Source of the DNA: Haloglomus irregulare
GTDB lineage: Archaea; Halobacteriota; Halobacteria; Halobacteriales; Haloarculaceae
Assembly (NCBI RefSeq): GCF_007421925.1
Contig: NZ_QMDX01000001.1
Coordinates: 84,629-148,628, forward strand
Direction: 5' to 3'
Length of the DNA stretch: 64,000 nt
Shown: positions 8,063 to 16,640 of the stretch, one piece after another
Position numbering within the stretch: position 1 is the first letter of the stretch
Layout of the letters: every line of letters begins with the position of its first letter
The notes under the pieces: generated by a model
Seen by the model: only the letters and a program-made list of their open reading frames with translations
Told to the model about the DNA's origin: nothing
Database searches by the model: none
Made by a program: the position numbers and the translations under genes

Positions 8063-9225
8063 GCGCGACCCTCCATGACGGAGACGACGGTGGTCGCGGC
8101 GTCGCCCCCGAGGTTGTGCGCCACGCCGCACTCGACGCCGCTGAGCTGATGGTCGCCGGCCGTGCCCCGGAGCTGCTTGGTCAGCTCGACGATCTGTGCG
8201 GTGCCGGTCGCGCCGATGGGGTGGCCCTTGGCCTTCAGCCCGCCGGAGGCGTTGATCGGCATCTCGCCGTCGCGGCGGGTGCGGCCCTCGGCGGCGGCGA
8301 TGCCGCCCTGGCCGTCCTCGACCAGCCCGAGGGCCTCGCTGGCGAGCACCTCGGCGCCGGTGAAGCAGTCGTGGACCTCCGCGAAGTCGACTTCGTCCGC
8401 GGTGACGGCGGCCTGGTCGTAGGCCGTAGTGGCGGCGTCGCGGGCGGCCTGCGTCACGTGCGGGGTGTCCTTGTCGGCGAGCGGGACCACGTCCGTCGCG
8501 TGGCCGACACCGGTCACGTCGACGGGGGCGTCGAACGAGTCCGCCAGGTCGTCGCTGACGACGACGACCGCGCTCGCGCCGTCCGAGAACGGGCAGCAGT
8601 CCATCAGCCGGAACGGGTCGGCGACGACCGGACCGTCGAGCGCCTCTTCGACGGTCGTCTCCTTCCCGAAGTGGGCCTTCGGGTTGAGCGAACCGTGGCC
8701 GTGGTTCTTCACCGCGACGTGGGCGAGCTGCTCCTCGGTGGTGCCGTGCTCGTGCATGTGGCGCTTGGTGAGCAGGGCGAACACCGCCGGGAAGGTGAGA
8801 CCGGTCGGCTGCTCGTACTGGCGGTGCGAGGCCGACGCGAAGATGCGCGTCATCGCGTCCGTGTCCAGCCCGGTCTCGGGCGTGCAGCGCTCGACGCCGC
8901 CCGCCAGGACGACGTCGTGGCGCCCGGACTCGACGGCCTCGACCGCGTTCTTGAACGCGTTCGCGGAGGTGGCACAGGCGTCCTCGTACCGCTGGACCGG
9001 CTTGCCCGCGAGCCCGACGTGGGTCGCGACCTGTGGTCCCAGGTGCGTGACGTTCTCCGTCTGGCCGCCCATCGCGTTGCCGAAGTAGAGCGCCTCCACC
9101 TCGTCGGGCCCGACCCCGGCGTCGTCGAACGCCGCGAACGCGGCCTCGCCGAACAGCTCCTGCATCGGTGTGTCGTGAACGCCGAACTTCGTCATGCCGG
9201 CGCCGACCACGCTTGCTCGTGTCAT
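8059..9225 (-). CDS. Thiolase-family acetyl-CoA C-acetyltransferase-like protein
   Basis: A 388-residue thiolase. The N-terminus MTRASVVGAGMTKFG is typical of the archaeal SCP2-type subfamily. The acyl-carrying Cys84 sits in EDACATSANAF. The C-terminal half holds HDCFTGAEVLASEALG, NASGGLKAKGHPIGATG (His site) and VAHNLGG; the second catalytic Cys of classical thiolases is replaced in this subfamily. It either condenses acetyl-CoA for the mevalonate pathway or acts in acyl-CoA breakdown. The coupled DUF35 gene favours the complex-forming type. About 100 bases upstream (9226-9323) hold nothing obvious. Confidence 0.93.
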   Translation of the reverse strand: MTRASVVGAGMTKFGVHDTPMQELFGEAAFAAFDDAGVGPDEVEALYFGNAMGGQTENVTHLGPQVATHVGLAGKPVQRYEDACATSANAFKNAVEAVESGRHDVVLAGGVERCTPETGLDTDAMTRIFASASHRQYEQPTGLTFPAVFALLTKRHMHEHGTTEEQLAHVAVKNHGHGSLNPKAHFGKETTVEEALDGPVVADPFRLMDCCPFSDGASAVVVVSDDLADSFDAPVDVTGVGHATDVVPLADKDTPHVTQAARDAATTAYDQAAVTADEVDFAEVHDCFTGAEVLASEALGLVEDGQGGIAAAEGRTRRDGEMPINASGGLKAKGHPIGATGTAQIVELTKQLRGTAGDHQLSGVECGVAHNLGGDAATTVVSVMEGRA

Positions 9226-9323
9226 CTACCCGTGGGTAACGATGGCACGCGTAATGAGTGACACGTTCCACGGTGGCCCCCTGACGAGGGCATCGGCGGC
9301 GTGCTGGGCGGCCGATGCGGGGC

Positions 9324-9551
9324 TCAGCGCCGCTGTCGGCTCGACCGGACGCCGCCGTCGCCGGGGAAAACGAGGTAGACCAGCGCCAGCCCCGTCAGCA
9401 GCCCCACCAGCATCGCCACGCCGGTCTGCCAGAGCGGGACACCCCCCTGGAGCGTGATGAGCCCCGCCGAGAGCGAGACGAACAGCACGATGCCGATCTT
9501 GATGCGGAACGCCGCGTCGGAGCGCTCCTCGTCGGAGACCGGGCCGACCAC
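9324..9551 (-). CDS. Small two-segment membrane protein
   Basis: Unrecognised protein of 75 residues from a GTG two bases after the stop of the NTF2-like gene. An acidic start (MVGPVSDEERSDAAFRIKIG) is followed by IGIVLFVSLSAGLITL and TGVAMLVGLLTGLALVYLVF, two likely membrane helices, then a basic tail (RSSRQRR). The close spacing indicates co-translation with the upstream gene. A relation in function is not evident. Confidence 0.7.
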   Translation of the reverse strand: MVGPVSDEERSDAAFRIKIGIVLFVSLSAGLITLQGGVPLWQTGVAMLVGLLTGLALVYLVFPGDGGVRSSRQRR

Positions 9552-9553
9552 TA

Positions 9554-9988
9554 TCAGCCCTCCACGGCCGTGCTGACGTGCATCCCGGCGAACAGCCACG
9601 CCGGCTCCGGGTCGTCGCCCGCCGCACGGACCAGCGTCCCCGACCAGCGCGTGTCGAACTCGTACCGGATGGACCGCTCCGTGTCCGTCCATGCCATGAA
9701 CACGTCGTCGGAGAACCAGGCGTGGTCCCCGCGCGCCTCGACGACGAGCCGGTCGGAGTCGGCGACCCAGTCCGTCGTGATCTCGGTCTGCGACCGGAGG
9801 CCTGCCTCGACGGCCTCGTAGCCGGTCAGTCGCTCGCCGACGCCGAACTTCACCGTGGTCGGCGCCTCGCGGAAGTACGGATACAGCGGCGCGCCGTCCC
9901 GCAGGTCCTGGTAGTACGCCCGTACGACCGCGGCCGCGCTCCCGGCCGGCGGGTCCGCGGGTGCGACCGTGGCATCGTCCTCGTCCAT
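9554..9988 (-). CDS. NTF2-like (SnoaL/ketosteroid-isomerase fold) domain protein
   Basis: A 144-residue soluble protein. Residues 18-140 match the NTF2-like cone fold: VVRAYYQDLRDGAPLYPYF, GYEAVEAGLRSQTEI, HAWFSDDVFMAWTDTE, then a final strand with FAGMHVSTAVEG. The start MDEDDATV is acidic. This fold hosts small-molecule enzymes, binding proteins and nutrient- or stress-related proteins. No specific function can be assigned. It begins divergently about 100 bases from tyrS and is followed at once by a small membrane protein. Confidence 0.78.
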   Translation of the reverse strand: MDEDDATVAPADPPAGSAAAVVRAYYQDLRDGAPLYPYFREAPTTVKFGVGERLTGYEAVEAGLRSQTEITTDWVADSDRLVVEARGDHAWFSDDVFMAWTDTERSIRYEFDTRWSGTLVRAAGDDPEPAWLFAGMHVSTAVEG

Positions 9989-10058
9989 ACGGGTCGCAAG
10001 CGTGGGGGCACCTTACGGCTACTGGAACGCGGCGGCCCCCGCCCGGGGCCTTCGAACC

Positions 10059-10065
10059 TTTTAAT
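10059..10065 (+). promoter_or_regulatory. TATA element of tyrS
   Basis: TTTTAAT preceded by an A/C-rich BRE-like stretch is centred about 27 bases before the ATG at 10089, so a leaderless or nearly leaderless tyrS transcript is expected. The GGAGGTGA at 10075-10082 looks like a ribosome binding site but would then lie outside the RNA. Confidence 0.6.
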
Positions 10066-10088
10066 CGCCACGCGGAGGTGAAACGGGT

Positions 10089-11126
10089 ATGGACACGGCC
10101 GAACGCGCCGCGCTGGTGGCCCGCCACACGGAGGAGGTGGTCACCGAGGACGAACTGGAGACGCTCCTCGCGGAGACGGCAGAACCGACGGCGTACATCG
10201 GCTACGCCCCGACTGGGGAGATGCATATCGGTCACTTCACGACGATCCGCAAACTCGCGGACTTCATCGACGCCGGGCTGGACGTGACCGTGCTCGTCGC
10301 GGACCTCCACGCCCACCTCGACGACGAGAAGTCACCGTTCGAACTGCTCGACGCCCGTTCGGAGTACTACCGGCTCGCCATCGAGGGGATGGTGGCGGCG
10401 GCCGGAGCCGACCCGGACGCGGTCAGCTTCACGCGGGGGACCGACTACCAGCTCGAGGAGCCGTACACGCTACAGCTCTACCGACTGCTCGCGGACACGA
10501 CCATCTCGCGGGCCCAGCGCGCGGGCAGCGAGGTCGTCCGCCAGTCCGACAACCCGAAACTCGGCGGGCTGGTCTACACGCTGATGCAGAGCCTGGACGT
10601 GGCCGCGCTCGACGCCGACATCGCGTACGGGGGAATCGACCAGCGGGGCATCTACATGCTCGCCCGCGAGGAGCTCCCGGACCACGGCTTCGACAAGCCG
10701 CTCTGCGTGTTCGCGCCGCTGCTCTCGGGGCTCTCGGGCGGGAAGCAGTCCAGCAGCGACCGCGCCTCCGGCGTCTTCCTCACCGACGACGCCGACACGG
10801 TCGCCGAGAAGATCGACGGCGCCTACTGCCCCGCCGGCGAGGTCGCGGACAACGGCGTGCTGGAGTACCTCCAGCGGCTCGTCTTCCCCGTCCTCGCGGT
10901 CCGGGACGACCCGCTCGTGGTGGAGCGCCCCGAGGAGTACGGCGGCGATCTCAGTTACGACGCGTACGGGGAGCTGGAGTCGGACTTCGTCGCCGGCGAG
11001 CTCCACCCGGCGGACCTGAAGCCCGCCGCGGCCGCCGCCATCGACGACGTCATCGCGCCGGTCCGCGAGCGTCTGCTCGACCACCCCGAGGTGCTGGCCG
11101 AGGCCTACCCGGAGACCTGGGGCTGA
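10089..11126 (+). CDS. tyrS: Tyrosyl-tRNA synthetase
   Basis: A 345-residue class I aminoacyl-tRNA synthetase that charges tRNA-Tyr. The HIGH-type motif is PTGEMHIGHF (residues about 39-48). Tyrosine and AMP contacts of the archaeal enzyme follow (VLVADLHAHLDD, then AYGGIDQRGIYMLARE). The KMSKS-type loop reads SGGKQSSSD, so the usual Met of the archaeal KMSSS form is Gln here. The length and lack of a C-terminal S4 domain are normal for archaea. It has its own promoter and no close partner gene. Confidence 0.97.
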   Translation: MDTAERAALVARHTEEVVTEDELETLLAETAEPTAYIGYAPTGEMHIGHFTTIRKLADFIDAGLDVTVLVADLHAHLDDEKSPFELLDARSEYYRLAIEGMVAAAGADPDAVSFTRGTDYQLEEPYTLQLYRLLADTTISRAQRAGSEVVRQSDNPKLGGLVYTLMQSLDVAALDADIAYGGIDQRGIYMLAREELPDHGFDKPLCVFAPLLSGLSGGKQSSSDRASGVFLTDDADTVAEKIDGAYCPAGEVADNGVLEYLQRLVFPVLAVRDDPLVVERPEEYGGDLSYDAYGELESDFVAGELHPADLKPAAAAAIDDVIAPVRERLLDHPEVLAEAYPETWG

Positions 11127-11340
11127 GCCGGCGGCCGGCGGTCCCTCGTCGGCCCGGGCTCTCCGCACCGGTATCCATCCGGTAACACGGCCGCAACCTG
11201 GGTGCAGTCGATGTGACCCGCTTCCCTCGATGTCAGCGAACCAGTAAGTACGCGGGGGGCGTAACCGCTAACGCGATGAAAGCAGCACTCACGATAGAAT
11301 CTCGTATCGGGACGGAACCCACCCGAGCGGAGGGCGGCCG

Positions 11341-11788
11341 GTGAACGGGTTCGTCCCGCAGGGCGGCCCCGCACTGTCCGAGTCCGCGGGCGCGGGCGAT
11401 TCCCCCTCGCGCGGCTCCTGTTCGGCGGCGTCCTCGCGTTCATGGGGCTCAACCACTTCCTGAACTGGGAGGACATGACCGGCTACGCCGAGATGAAGGG
11501 CCTGCCCGCGCCGGCGCTGTCCGCTGCCGCGTCGGGTGCCATGCTCCTCCTCGGTGGCGTCGCGGTCATCACCAGGGTGTTCGTCGTCCTCGGGGCCGGC
11601 GCACTGGCCGCCTTCCTGCTGGCCTCCGCCGTCGTCATGCACGACTTCTGGACCGTCGAGACCCGCAGCAGCGCCAGACCGAGATGACGCAGTTCCTCAA
11701 TAACGCGACGCTGGCCGGCGGGGCGCTTGCCTTCCTGGCCCTGGCCGCGGCGCCGTGGCCATACGCGCTCGACCTCGGCGTCCTCTGA
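11341..11788 (+). pseudogene. DoxX-family membrane protein, split by two apparent one-base losses
   Basis: Three frames joined end to end give a complete DoxX-like four-helix protein. From the GTG at 11341 frame 1 reads to about 11403 (AGAGDSP). Frame 0 then reads LARLLFGGVLAFMGLNHFL...GYAEMKGLPAPALSAAASG...MHDFWTVE to 11660. Frame 2 then reads DPQQRQTEMTQFLNNATLAG...ALDLGVL to the stop at 11786. Both joints need one added base: the first in a run of five C, the second at GTCGAGACCC. Either this is a recently broken gene or the assembly lost two bases. DoxX proteins are membrane partners of thiol or quinone redox enzymes. The preceding 11127-11340 shows nothing else. Confidence 0.72.
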
Positions 11789-11857
11789 GGCGGTCCCACT
11801 CCCCGGGACACCGGGGCGACCGGCCCGCTTTTGCCGGCGACGCTCCAGACCGCGAGC

Positions 11858-12433
11858 ATGGAGTTCGATCCGGAGGCGGAGTCGATGTACCGCTGGCTGA
11901 GCGGCGCGGTCGTCCCCCGCCCCATCGCCTGGGTCTCGACCGACGGCCCCGCCGGCCGGAACCTCGCGCCGTACTCCTTCTTCAACGTGATGTGCGTCGC
12001 GCCGCCGATACTGGCGTTCGCCCCCGGCCGCACCCCCGACGGGGACCGGAAGGACACCCTCCGGAACGTCACCGAGCGCGGTTCGTTCGTCGTGAACCTG
12101 GTCCCGACCGGCCTCGCGGAGCCCATGGTCGCGACCGCGGCGACGACCGGCGACGACGAATTCGGTCTCGCGGGGGTGACGGCCACCCGCGGCAGCGCCG
12201 TCGACGCCCCGCGCGTCGCGGAGGCACCTATCGCCTTCGAATGCCGGCTGCACGACACGCTGGACCTCGGGTCGAACACCGCCACGTTCGGGCGGGTCGT
12301 CCGCTTCCACGCCGACGAGGAACTGCTCGTCGACGGGAAGCTCGACACCACGCGGTTCGACGCGCTCGGTCGCCTCGCGGCCGACTACTACTGCACGACA
12401 CGGGACCGGCTCGAGGTCCCGCGACCCGACTGA
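11858..12433 (+). CDS. Flavin reductase-like (FMN-binding split-barrel) protein
   Basis: A 191-residue protein of the flavin reductase / flavoredoxin family. The N-terminal signature is VPRPIAWVSTDGPAGRNLAPYS (family form PRPIAxVST...NLAPFS), with FFNVMCVAPPILAFAPG next and FVVNLVPTGLAEPM further on. Such proteins bind FMN and pass electrons to monooxygenases or act as flavoredoxins; the partner is not evident. The ATG at 11858 gives MEFDPEAESMYRW and fits homologues better than an in-frame ATG 27 bases earlier. Confidence 0.9.
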   Translation: MEFDPEAESMYRWLSGAVVPRPIAWVSTDGPAGRNLAPYSFFNVMCVAPPILAFAPGRTPDGDRKDTLRNVTERGSFVVNLVPTGLAEPMVATAATTGDDEFGLAGVTATRGSAVDAPRVAEAPIAFECRLHDTLDLGSNTATFGRVVRFHADEELLVDGKLDTTRFDALGRLAADYYCTTRDRLEVPRPD

Positions 12434-12604
12434 GAACCTGTCAACCGCGGGGGTGTTCCGCCCGTTCGAGCCGCGCTGATCCGGGTCGGACCGTGACGGA
12501 ATCGCGGGACGTCGGCCGTTTTGGGCACTGACACGGGATAACACACGCCAACGGCCAGCGTCGGACGCGCGTCGTATTTGAAGCCCGGACATGGAAAGCA
12601 CCAC

Positions 12605-12612
12605 ACATATTA
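12605..12612 (+). promoter_or_regulatory. TATA element of the zinc-finger protein gene
   Basis: ACATATTA is centred 27 bases before the ATG at 12636, as expected for a leaderless message. It overlaps an earlier in-frame ATG (12612), which excludes the longer reading frame. Confidence 0.6.
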
Positions 12613-12635
12613 TGGAGGCATCTACAGGATTGAGT

Positions 12636-12884
12636 ATGGCTCACGTCTGCAGGAACTGCAAGCGGACCTTCAGCACGGAACTCGAACTCGAACTCCACCG
12701 GGATACCTGTGAGGCAGCCTCCCAGCTCGTCTGCCGGGAGTGCGGCGAGAAGGTATCAGAGCGACGGGCGACACGGGACGGCTGGACCTATCGGTGCCCG
12801 AACGACGACTGCGACGGCTCCGGACTCGGCGACGACCTGCACAAGGCGGACGATTTCTCGGTTGCCTCCTCCGGGCTCCGATAA
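12636..12884 (+). CDS. Small two-zinc-finger protein
   Basis: An 82-residue protein. The N-terminal finger, HVCRNCKRTFSTELELELHRDTC, has a C2H2-like pattern (CxxC...H...C). A second ribbon-like unit follows, VCRECGEKV ... YRCPNDDCDG. It ends with an acidic tail. It belongs to the zinc-finger microproteins common in haloarchaea, some of which have been linked to biofilm formation and stress in Haloferax. Nucleic-acid or protein binding is likely but untested here. Promoter spacing selects this start. The 177 bases downstream hold nothing I recognise. Confidence 0.85.
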   Translation: MAHVCRNCKRTFSTELELELHRDTCEAASQLVCRECGEKVSERRATRDGWTYRCPNDDCDGSGLGDDLHKADDFSVASSGLR

Positions 12885-13061
12885 CACGCGACCGACGAGC
12901 GACCGGTCGGCCGCGGCCCGCTACAGGTCCTACCACGTCGCTCGGCGCCGCCGATGATCTCCCGACAGTAGTCAGTTCTCGTCGGGTGTACTCCATCTGA
13001 ACCGACAGTCGCGGATACGGGTCCGTTGTATCGTCATCGTCCGAGCGCCCGGACCGGCGGG

Positions 13062-13469
13062 TCAGTCACCGGTCGTCCGTGCCACCCGGTCGAGTCGCTC
13101 CAGCGCCCGGCGGCAGACGACGGCGTACGGCGCGGCCGCCAACGGCAGCTCGAACGCGGCAACCGGCTCCGAGCCGTCGTGGACCCGGTGCCCGGTGGCC
13201 GGGAGCCGGGCCACATCCCACGTCCAGCGGCCATCGGCACAGCTCGTCACCTCGAACGGGAGCCGCAGTCCGCCGACGGTGGTGACGTGACCGGTCGACC
13301 CGCGCTCGACGTACCGGTCCTCGCAGTCGACCGCGCGGACGGTGGGTCCCCAGTCGGGCCAGCGGCGCGTGTCGCGGAACGCGCGCCAGACCGCGGTCGC
13401 CGGCGCGCGGGTCCGGCGGGCGACGACGAGCCGGCGGCCGTCCGGGGTGTGTTCGATGCCAGTATCCAC
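13062..13469 (-). CDS. SRPBCC (START-like) domain protein
   Basis: A 135-residue protein with the START/Bet v1-like ligand-binding fold. The opening RLVVARRTRAPATAVWRAF, then DTRRWPDWGPTVRAV, ERGSTGHVTTVGG and WTWDVARLPATGHRV follow the polyketide-cyclase/dehydrase pattern. Ligand unknown. It stands between a zinc-finger gene and the lipoprotein cluster with no visible operon partner. A second member of the superfamily occurs at 60229. Confidence 0.8.
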   Translation of the reverse strand: MDTGIEHTPDGRRLVVARRTRAPATAVWRAFRDTRRWPDWGPTVRAVDCEDRYVERGSTGHVTTVGGLRLPFEVTSCADGRWTWDVARLPATGHRVHDGSEPVAAFELPLAAAPYAVVCRRALERLDRVARTTGD

Positions 13470-13537
13470 GGCGGGTCGGGGACAGGGACTGTGGCCGTAT
13501 CAACCCCCGCGCTGGCGACACGGGGGCATGGCACCAG

Positions 13538-14365
13538 TCACGGGTCCGACTCCCGGGCCTCGTCCAGCCAGGGCGGTGGCGAGACCTCGACCTCGTCGAT
13601 GGCGTAGGTCCGCAGCCGGACGTCCACGATGAGCGTCCCGTTCCCGCGTTCGACGGCCGCCTGGTAGCTCAGCCGGCGGACGACCCCGTCCTCGTCGACG
13701 ACGAACCCGGCGTCGAAGTCGGTGACGTTCCCCGGGTCGATGGACGGCCCGAGCAGGTTCCGGAACGCCGACCGGTCGACCGACGCCGCCCGGTAGCCGT
13801 AGAAGGTCCCCGCGTCGGTCTCGGTGACGTTCGCCGCCCCGTAGGAGACGTTCGTCAGCGCCGGGCTGATAAAGGAGATACCGGTGAACGTCCGGGGCTG
13901 GAGCGGCGCGTCGGTGACGTTGTAGCTGACGTTCCCGTCCGGGGGGGTCACCCGGGTGTAGCGGGTCCCGTCAGCGAGGTATGTCGTCCGCTCGACCCGC
14001 TCGGAGTCGTTGACCGCGACCAGTGCTCGCTCCCCGGCGAGGTCGACGCTCTGGAGCTGCTGGACCGACTCGGTCCCGTCGTCGGCCAGCACGGTCCCGT
14101 TGATGCCGACGATGAACGAGTCCCGTTCGAGCAGCCCCTCCGTGTGCGCGATGCCGGCCGCGGTCGCGTTCTCGACCCCGTCCGCACCGTAGCCGGCGGG
14201 GTACTCCGTCGTCGGCGTCGGCGAGGGCGTAGCGGTCGCGGTCGGTGTCCCCGTCGGCGTCGGCCCGTCCGGCTCCGCCGTCGGGGTCCCACCGCCACCG
14301 AGGAACGAGCAACCGGCAGTCAGCAGCAGCGCCGCCATCATACCGGCGAGCAGCGGGCGACTCAT
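13538..14365 (-). CDS. Haloarchaeal surface lipoprotein (paralogue of 14481)
   Basis: A 275-residue exported protein. The signal peptide ends in the lipobox LLTAGC (Cys about 19), followed by a Thr/Pro-rich, probably glycosylated linker (about residues 27-52). The mature domain begins GYGADGVENATAAGIAHTEG and contains paired strands like a LolA/outer-membrane lipoprotein carrier-type fold. The gene at 14481 has the same plan, including GYADGGITNATAARNGHLQG and a similar C-terminal VRRLSYQAAVE / IRSLRYRATVE strand. I cannot name the family with certainty; many copies occur in haloarchaeal genomes. Function unknown. Confidence 0.8.
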   Translation of the reverse strand: MSRPLLAGMMAALLLTAGCSFLGGGGTPTAEPDGPTPTGTPTATATPSPTPTTEYPAGYGADGVENATAAGIAHTEGLLERDSFIVGINGTVLADDGTESVQQLQSVDLAGERALVAVNDSERVERTTYLADGTRYTRVTPPDGNVSYNVTDAPLQPRTFTGISFISPALTNVSYGAANVTETDAGTFYGYRAASVDRSAFRNLLGPSIDPGNVTDFDAGFVVDEDGVVRRLSYQAAVERGNGTLIVDVRLRTYAIDEVEVSPPPWLDEARESDP

Positions 14366-14480
14366 ACGTCGCCCCGTGTGGAGAGGGGCCTCCTATGCGT
14401 TTCGGTCCCACGTCGCACATCGCGCCGGTAGCGGCCCGGAAACGGGCGAAAACGGGCGTCGAGTTGCCAGTCGGAGCCGG

Positions 14481-15278
14481 TCAGCGCTCCCGTGCCCACT
14501 CCGGTCGCTCGACCGGCGTCCGGTCGATGCCGGCGACGGCGAACGGGACCCCGTAGTTCCCCGTCCGCCCGTCGGCCTCGACGGTCGCCCGGTACCGGAG
14601 CGAGCGGATGACGCCCTCCGGGCCGACGGTCAGCGCCACGTTCCCACCGGTGACGTCCTCGGCCGAGAGCCGGTCCGAGAGGAGCGCCCCCGGGTCCCCG
14701 ATGGCCGACATCCGGAGCCGGAAGAGCGTCTCGCCGTCGCGTTCGACCCGCTCGATGGAGTCGCAGCGCACCTTCGTCAGCGCCGGGTCGACGTGCTGAC
14801 GACCGGCGAACGCGGCGGGCGGGAGTTCCCCGTCGATGCTCCCGTAGGTGGTGCCGGCGCGTTGCTCCCGGACGTACTGGGCCCCGTTCGCGTAGAACCG
14901 GGTCCGCCGGACCGCGCCCGACCCGCGACTCCCGCCGGCCGCGACGACGGTGTCCGTGAGCGCCCGCGGCTCGCCCGGCGGGACGAACTGCAGGACCGTC
15001 ACGGTGCGGGTGCCGTTCGGGTCCCGGATGGTCGCGTTGTAGCCGAGACTGACGTTCCCGGTCGCGAGCACGCCCTGCAGGTGGCCGTTCCGCGCCGCTG
15101 TCGCGTTCGTGATGCCCCCGTCGGCGTAACCCGCCGGGGACGGGGCCGGCGCGGTCGTCGGTGTCTCCGTCGCCGTGGGGCTCGGCTGCGCCCCCGTCGA
15201 CGTCCTCGCGTCGAACAGCGAGCACCCCGACGGGAGCACGAGCAGTCCCACCGGGACCGCCGCGACCTGTCGTCGCAT
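14481..15278 (-). CDS. Haloarchaeal surface lipoprotein (paralogue of 13538)
   Basis: A 265-residue paralogue immediately upstream of the 13538 gene. The signal peptide ends LVLPSGC (lipobox, Cys about 19) and leads into a Thr/Ala/Pro linker. Shared landmarks with the neighbour are the N-terminal GY-DG--NATAA block, a middle YVREQRAGTTYGSIDG (like YTRVTPPDGNVSYNV) and the C-terminal GVIRSLRYRATVE strand. Tandem arrangement with clear divergence points to an old duplication. Role unknown; an extracytoplasmic ligand-binding or sensing job is a guess. Confidence 0.8.
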   Translation of the reverse strand: MRRQVAAVPVGLLVLPSGCSLFDARTSTGAQPSPTATETPTTAPAPSPAGYADGGITNATAARNGHLQGVLATGNVSLGYNATIRDPNGTRTVTVLQFVPPGEPRALTDTVVAAGGSRGSGAVRRTRFYANGAQYVREQRAGTTYGSIDGELPPAAFAGRQHVDPALTKVRCDSIERVERDGETLFRLRMSAIGDPGALLSDRLSAEDVTGGNVALTVGPEGVIRSLRYRATVEADGRTGNYGVPFAVAGIDRTPVERPEWARER

Positions 15279-15344
15279 GGCCGGACCTGCGAGTGTCGCG
15301 AGTAGAATCCCGTGACTCGGTAGCGTGGCGCCCGGGTACCCACC

Positions 15345-16538
15345 TCAGTCCCCGGCCGTCCCGTGGACGGCCGTGTCCGGGTTGAACTCCTTCCAGGCGA
15401 AAAAGAACAGCGGCGAGACCTCGTTGGCTCGTGGGAGGGTCACGCCCTCGTGAGGGCCGTCGACCGCCTGCCCGTCCGCCACCCGCCAGCGGGAGCCGGC
15501 CGCACGGAGATGCGACTCGTCGGCGCGCTCGAACGGTGTCGCCTCCCCGTCGACCCGCCGGACGTAGGCGACCAGCGTCCCCTCGCCCGTCGCCGCCACG
15601 ACCACCGGCAGATCGCCGACACGGTCGTTCACGACGCCCGCCTCCTGGACGAGCGACAGCGGATACGCCACCGCCTCGCCCCCGTCCGTGACCCCGATGA
15701 CCGTCGTCTTGGGGTGGAGCGCGCCCTCGTATTCCCCGCCGAGGCCGATGCGCTCGTCCGTCCGGTAGGTGCCGTAGGGGTATCTGTCGTAGTTCGAGGG
15801 CCCGGCGTCGCCGACCGTCCCGGAGTCGGGCGGCGGCCGGAGGACGACCGTCTCGGGATGGGTCTCGCGCCACTCCCCGAGCGTGGTGAGCGTCGAGGGC
15901 ACCAGCTCCAGGGTCTCGCCCGTCCGCGGCCCACGGATGGCGGTGGCGGCGACCTGGCTCCAGAAGCTGTCCGTCGCCGCGTCGTACATCACCAGGTCGT
16001 TCCGGAACAGGAGTCCCGACACGCCGAACGTCGTTTCCCGGCCGTCGACCCGGCGGACGGCGGTGAGCGCGCTCCCACAGAGCGGGCAGTATGTCACCAG
16101 CAACGGCCCGTCGCCGCCCTCGGCGGTCGGGAAGCTGTCGTTCACTACCTCGTGTCGGACGAGCAGTTTCAGCGGATAGGCGCGGGCCTCGCCGGCGCGG
16201 GTCACCCCGATGACCCGGTCGTCGGCCGAGAGCCGGGGCCGGGAGGTGTACGACCCGACGTTCATATTCACCTCCATCGAGATGCCCGACCAGTCCTCGC
16301 CGAAGACGGGGTCGACGATGGCCGCGATGGCGTCGCGGGCGGCGCCGCGCTGGAGCTCCGAGCGCGGGACGGGCACATCGACCCCGTTGACCGAGCGCCG
16401 CTCGGGGGTCGCCGTCGGCGTGGTCGTCTCCGACCCCTCGTCGCCGGGGGCGCCGGCATCGCCCCGCTCGCCGCAGCCAGCCAGGGCCGCGACCCCGCCA
16501 CAGCAGGCGGCCAGCAGCGACCGGCGGCGAAGTTGCAT
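15345..16538 (-). CDS. DUF3179-family exported lipoprotein
   Basis: A 397-residue Tat-exported lipoprotein: RRRSLLAACCGG twin-arginine region, then lipobox LAGC. The mature part is DUF3179: RVIGVTRAGEARAYPLKLLVRHEVVND, then TYCPLCGSALTAVRRVDG with a conserved CPLC pair, then SFWSQVAATAIRGP. A second, weaker repeat of the GEAVAYPLSLV / GVVND block occurs near residue 300. The family function is not established. The CxxC and the TlpA-CcdA genes directly upstream on the other strand suggest thiol redox or metal chemistry outside the cell, which is inference. Confidence 0.88.
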   Translation of the reverse strand: MQLRRRSLLAACCGGVAALAGCGERGDAGAPGDEGSETTTPTATPERRSVNGVDVPVPRSELQRGAARDAIAAIVDPVFGEDWSGISMEVNMNVGSYTSRPRLSADDRVIGVTRAGEARAYPLKLLVRHEVVNDSFPTAEGGDGPLLVTYCPLCGSALTAVRRVDGRETTFGVSGLLFRNDLVMYDAATDSFWSQVAATAIRGPRTGETLELVPSTLTTLGEWRETHPETVVLRPPPDSGTVGDAGPSNYDRYPYGTYRTDERIGLGGEYEGALHPKTTVIGVTDGGEAVAYPLSLVQEAGVVNDRVGDLPVVVAATGEGTLVAYVRRVDGEATPFERADESHLRAAGSRWRVADGQAVDGPHEGVTLPRANEVSPLFFFAWKEFNPDTAVHGTAGD

Positions 16539-16610
16539 ATCCGCTAGCTGTGCTGGACTTCACATCACGACATCGGGCTCGTGTGTGGTCGACTCACAGT
16601 CGCGGCGGGG

Positions 16611-16617
16611 TTTATAT
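16611..16617 (+). promoter_or_regulatory. TATA element of the tlpA-ccdA operon
   Basis: TTTATAT is centred 27 bases before the ATG at 16641, the leaderless spacing. The spacer to the divergent DUF3179 gene is only 102 bases, so the two promoters lie close together. Confidence 0.65.
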
Positions 16618-16640
16618 CCGCGCGACGGCTCCGTTCGACC

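Noticed and set aside
14362-16563. 733-codon minus-strand frame across two lipoprotein genes and DUF3179
   Set aside because: Shadow of the genuine genes on the same strand in other frames; composition is Arg/Gly-rich and without family motifs.
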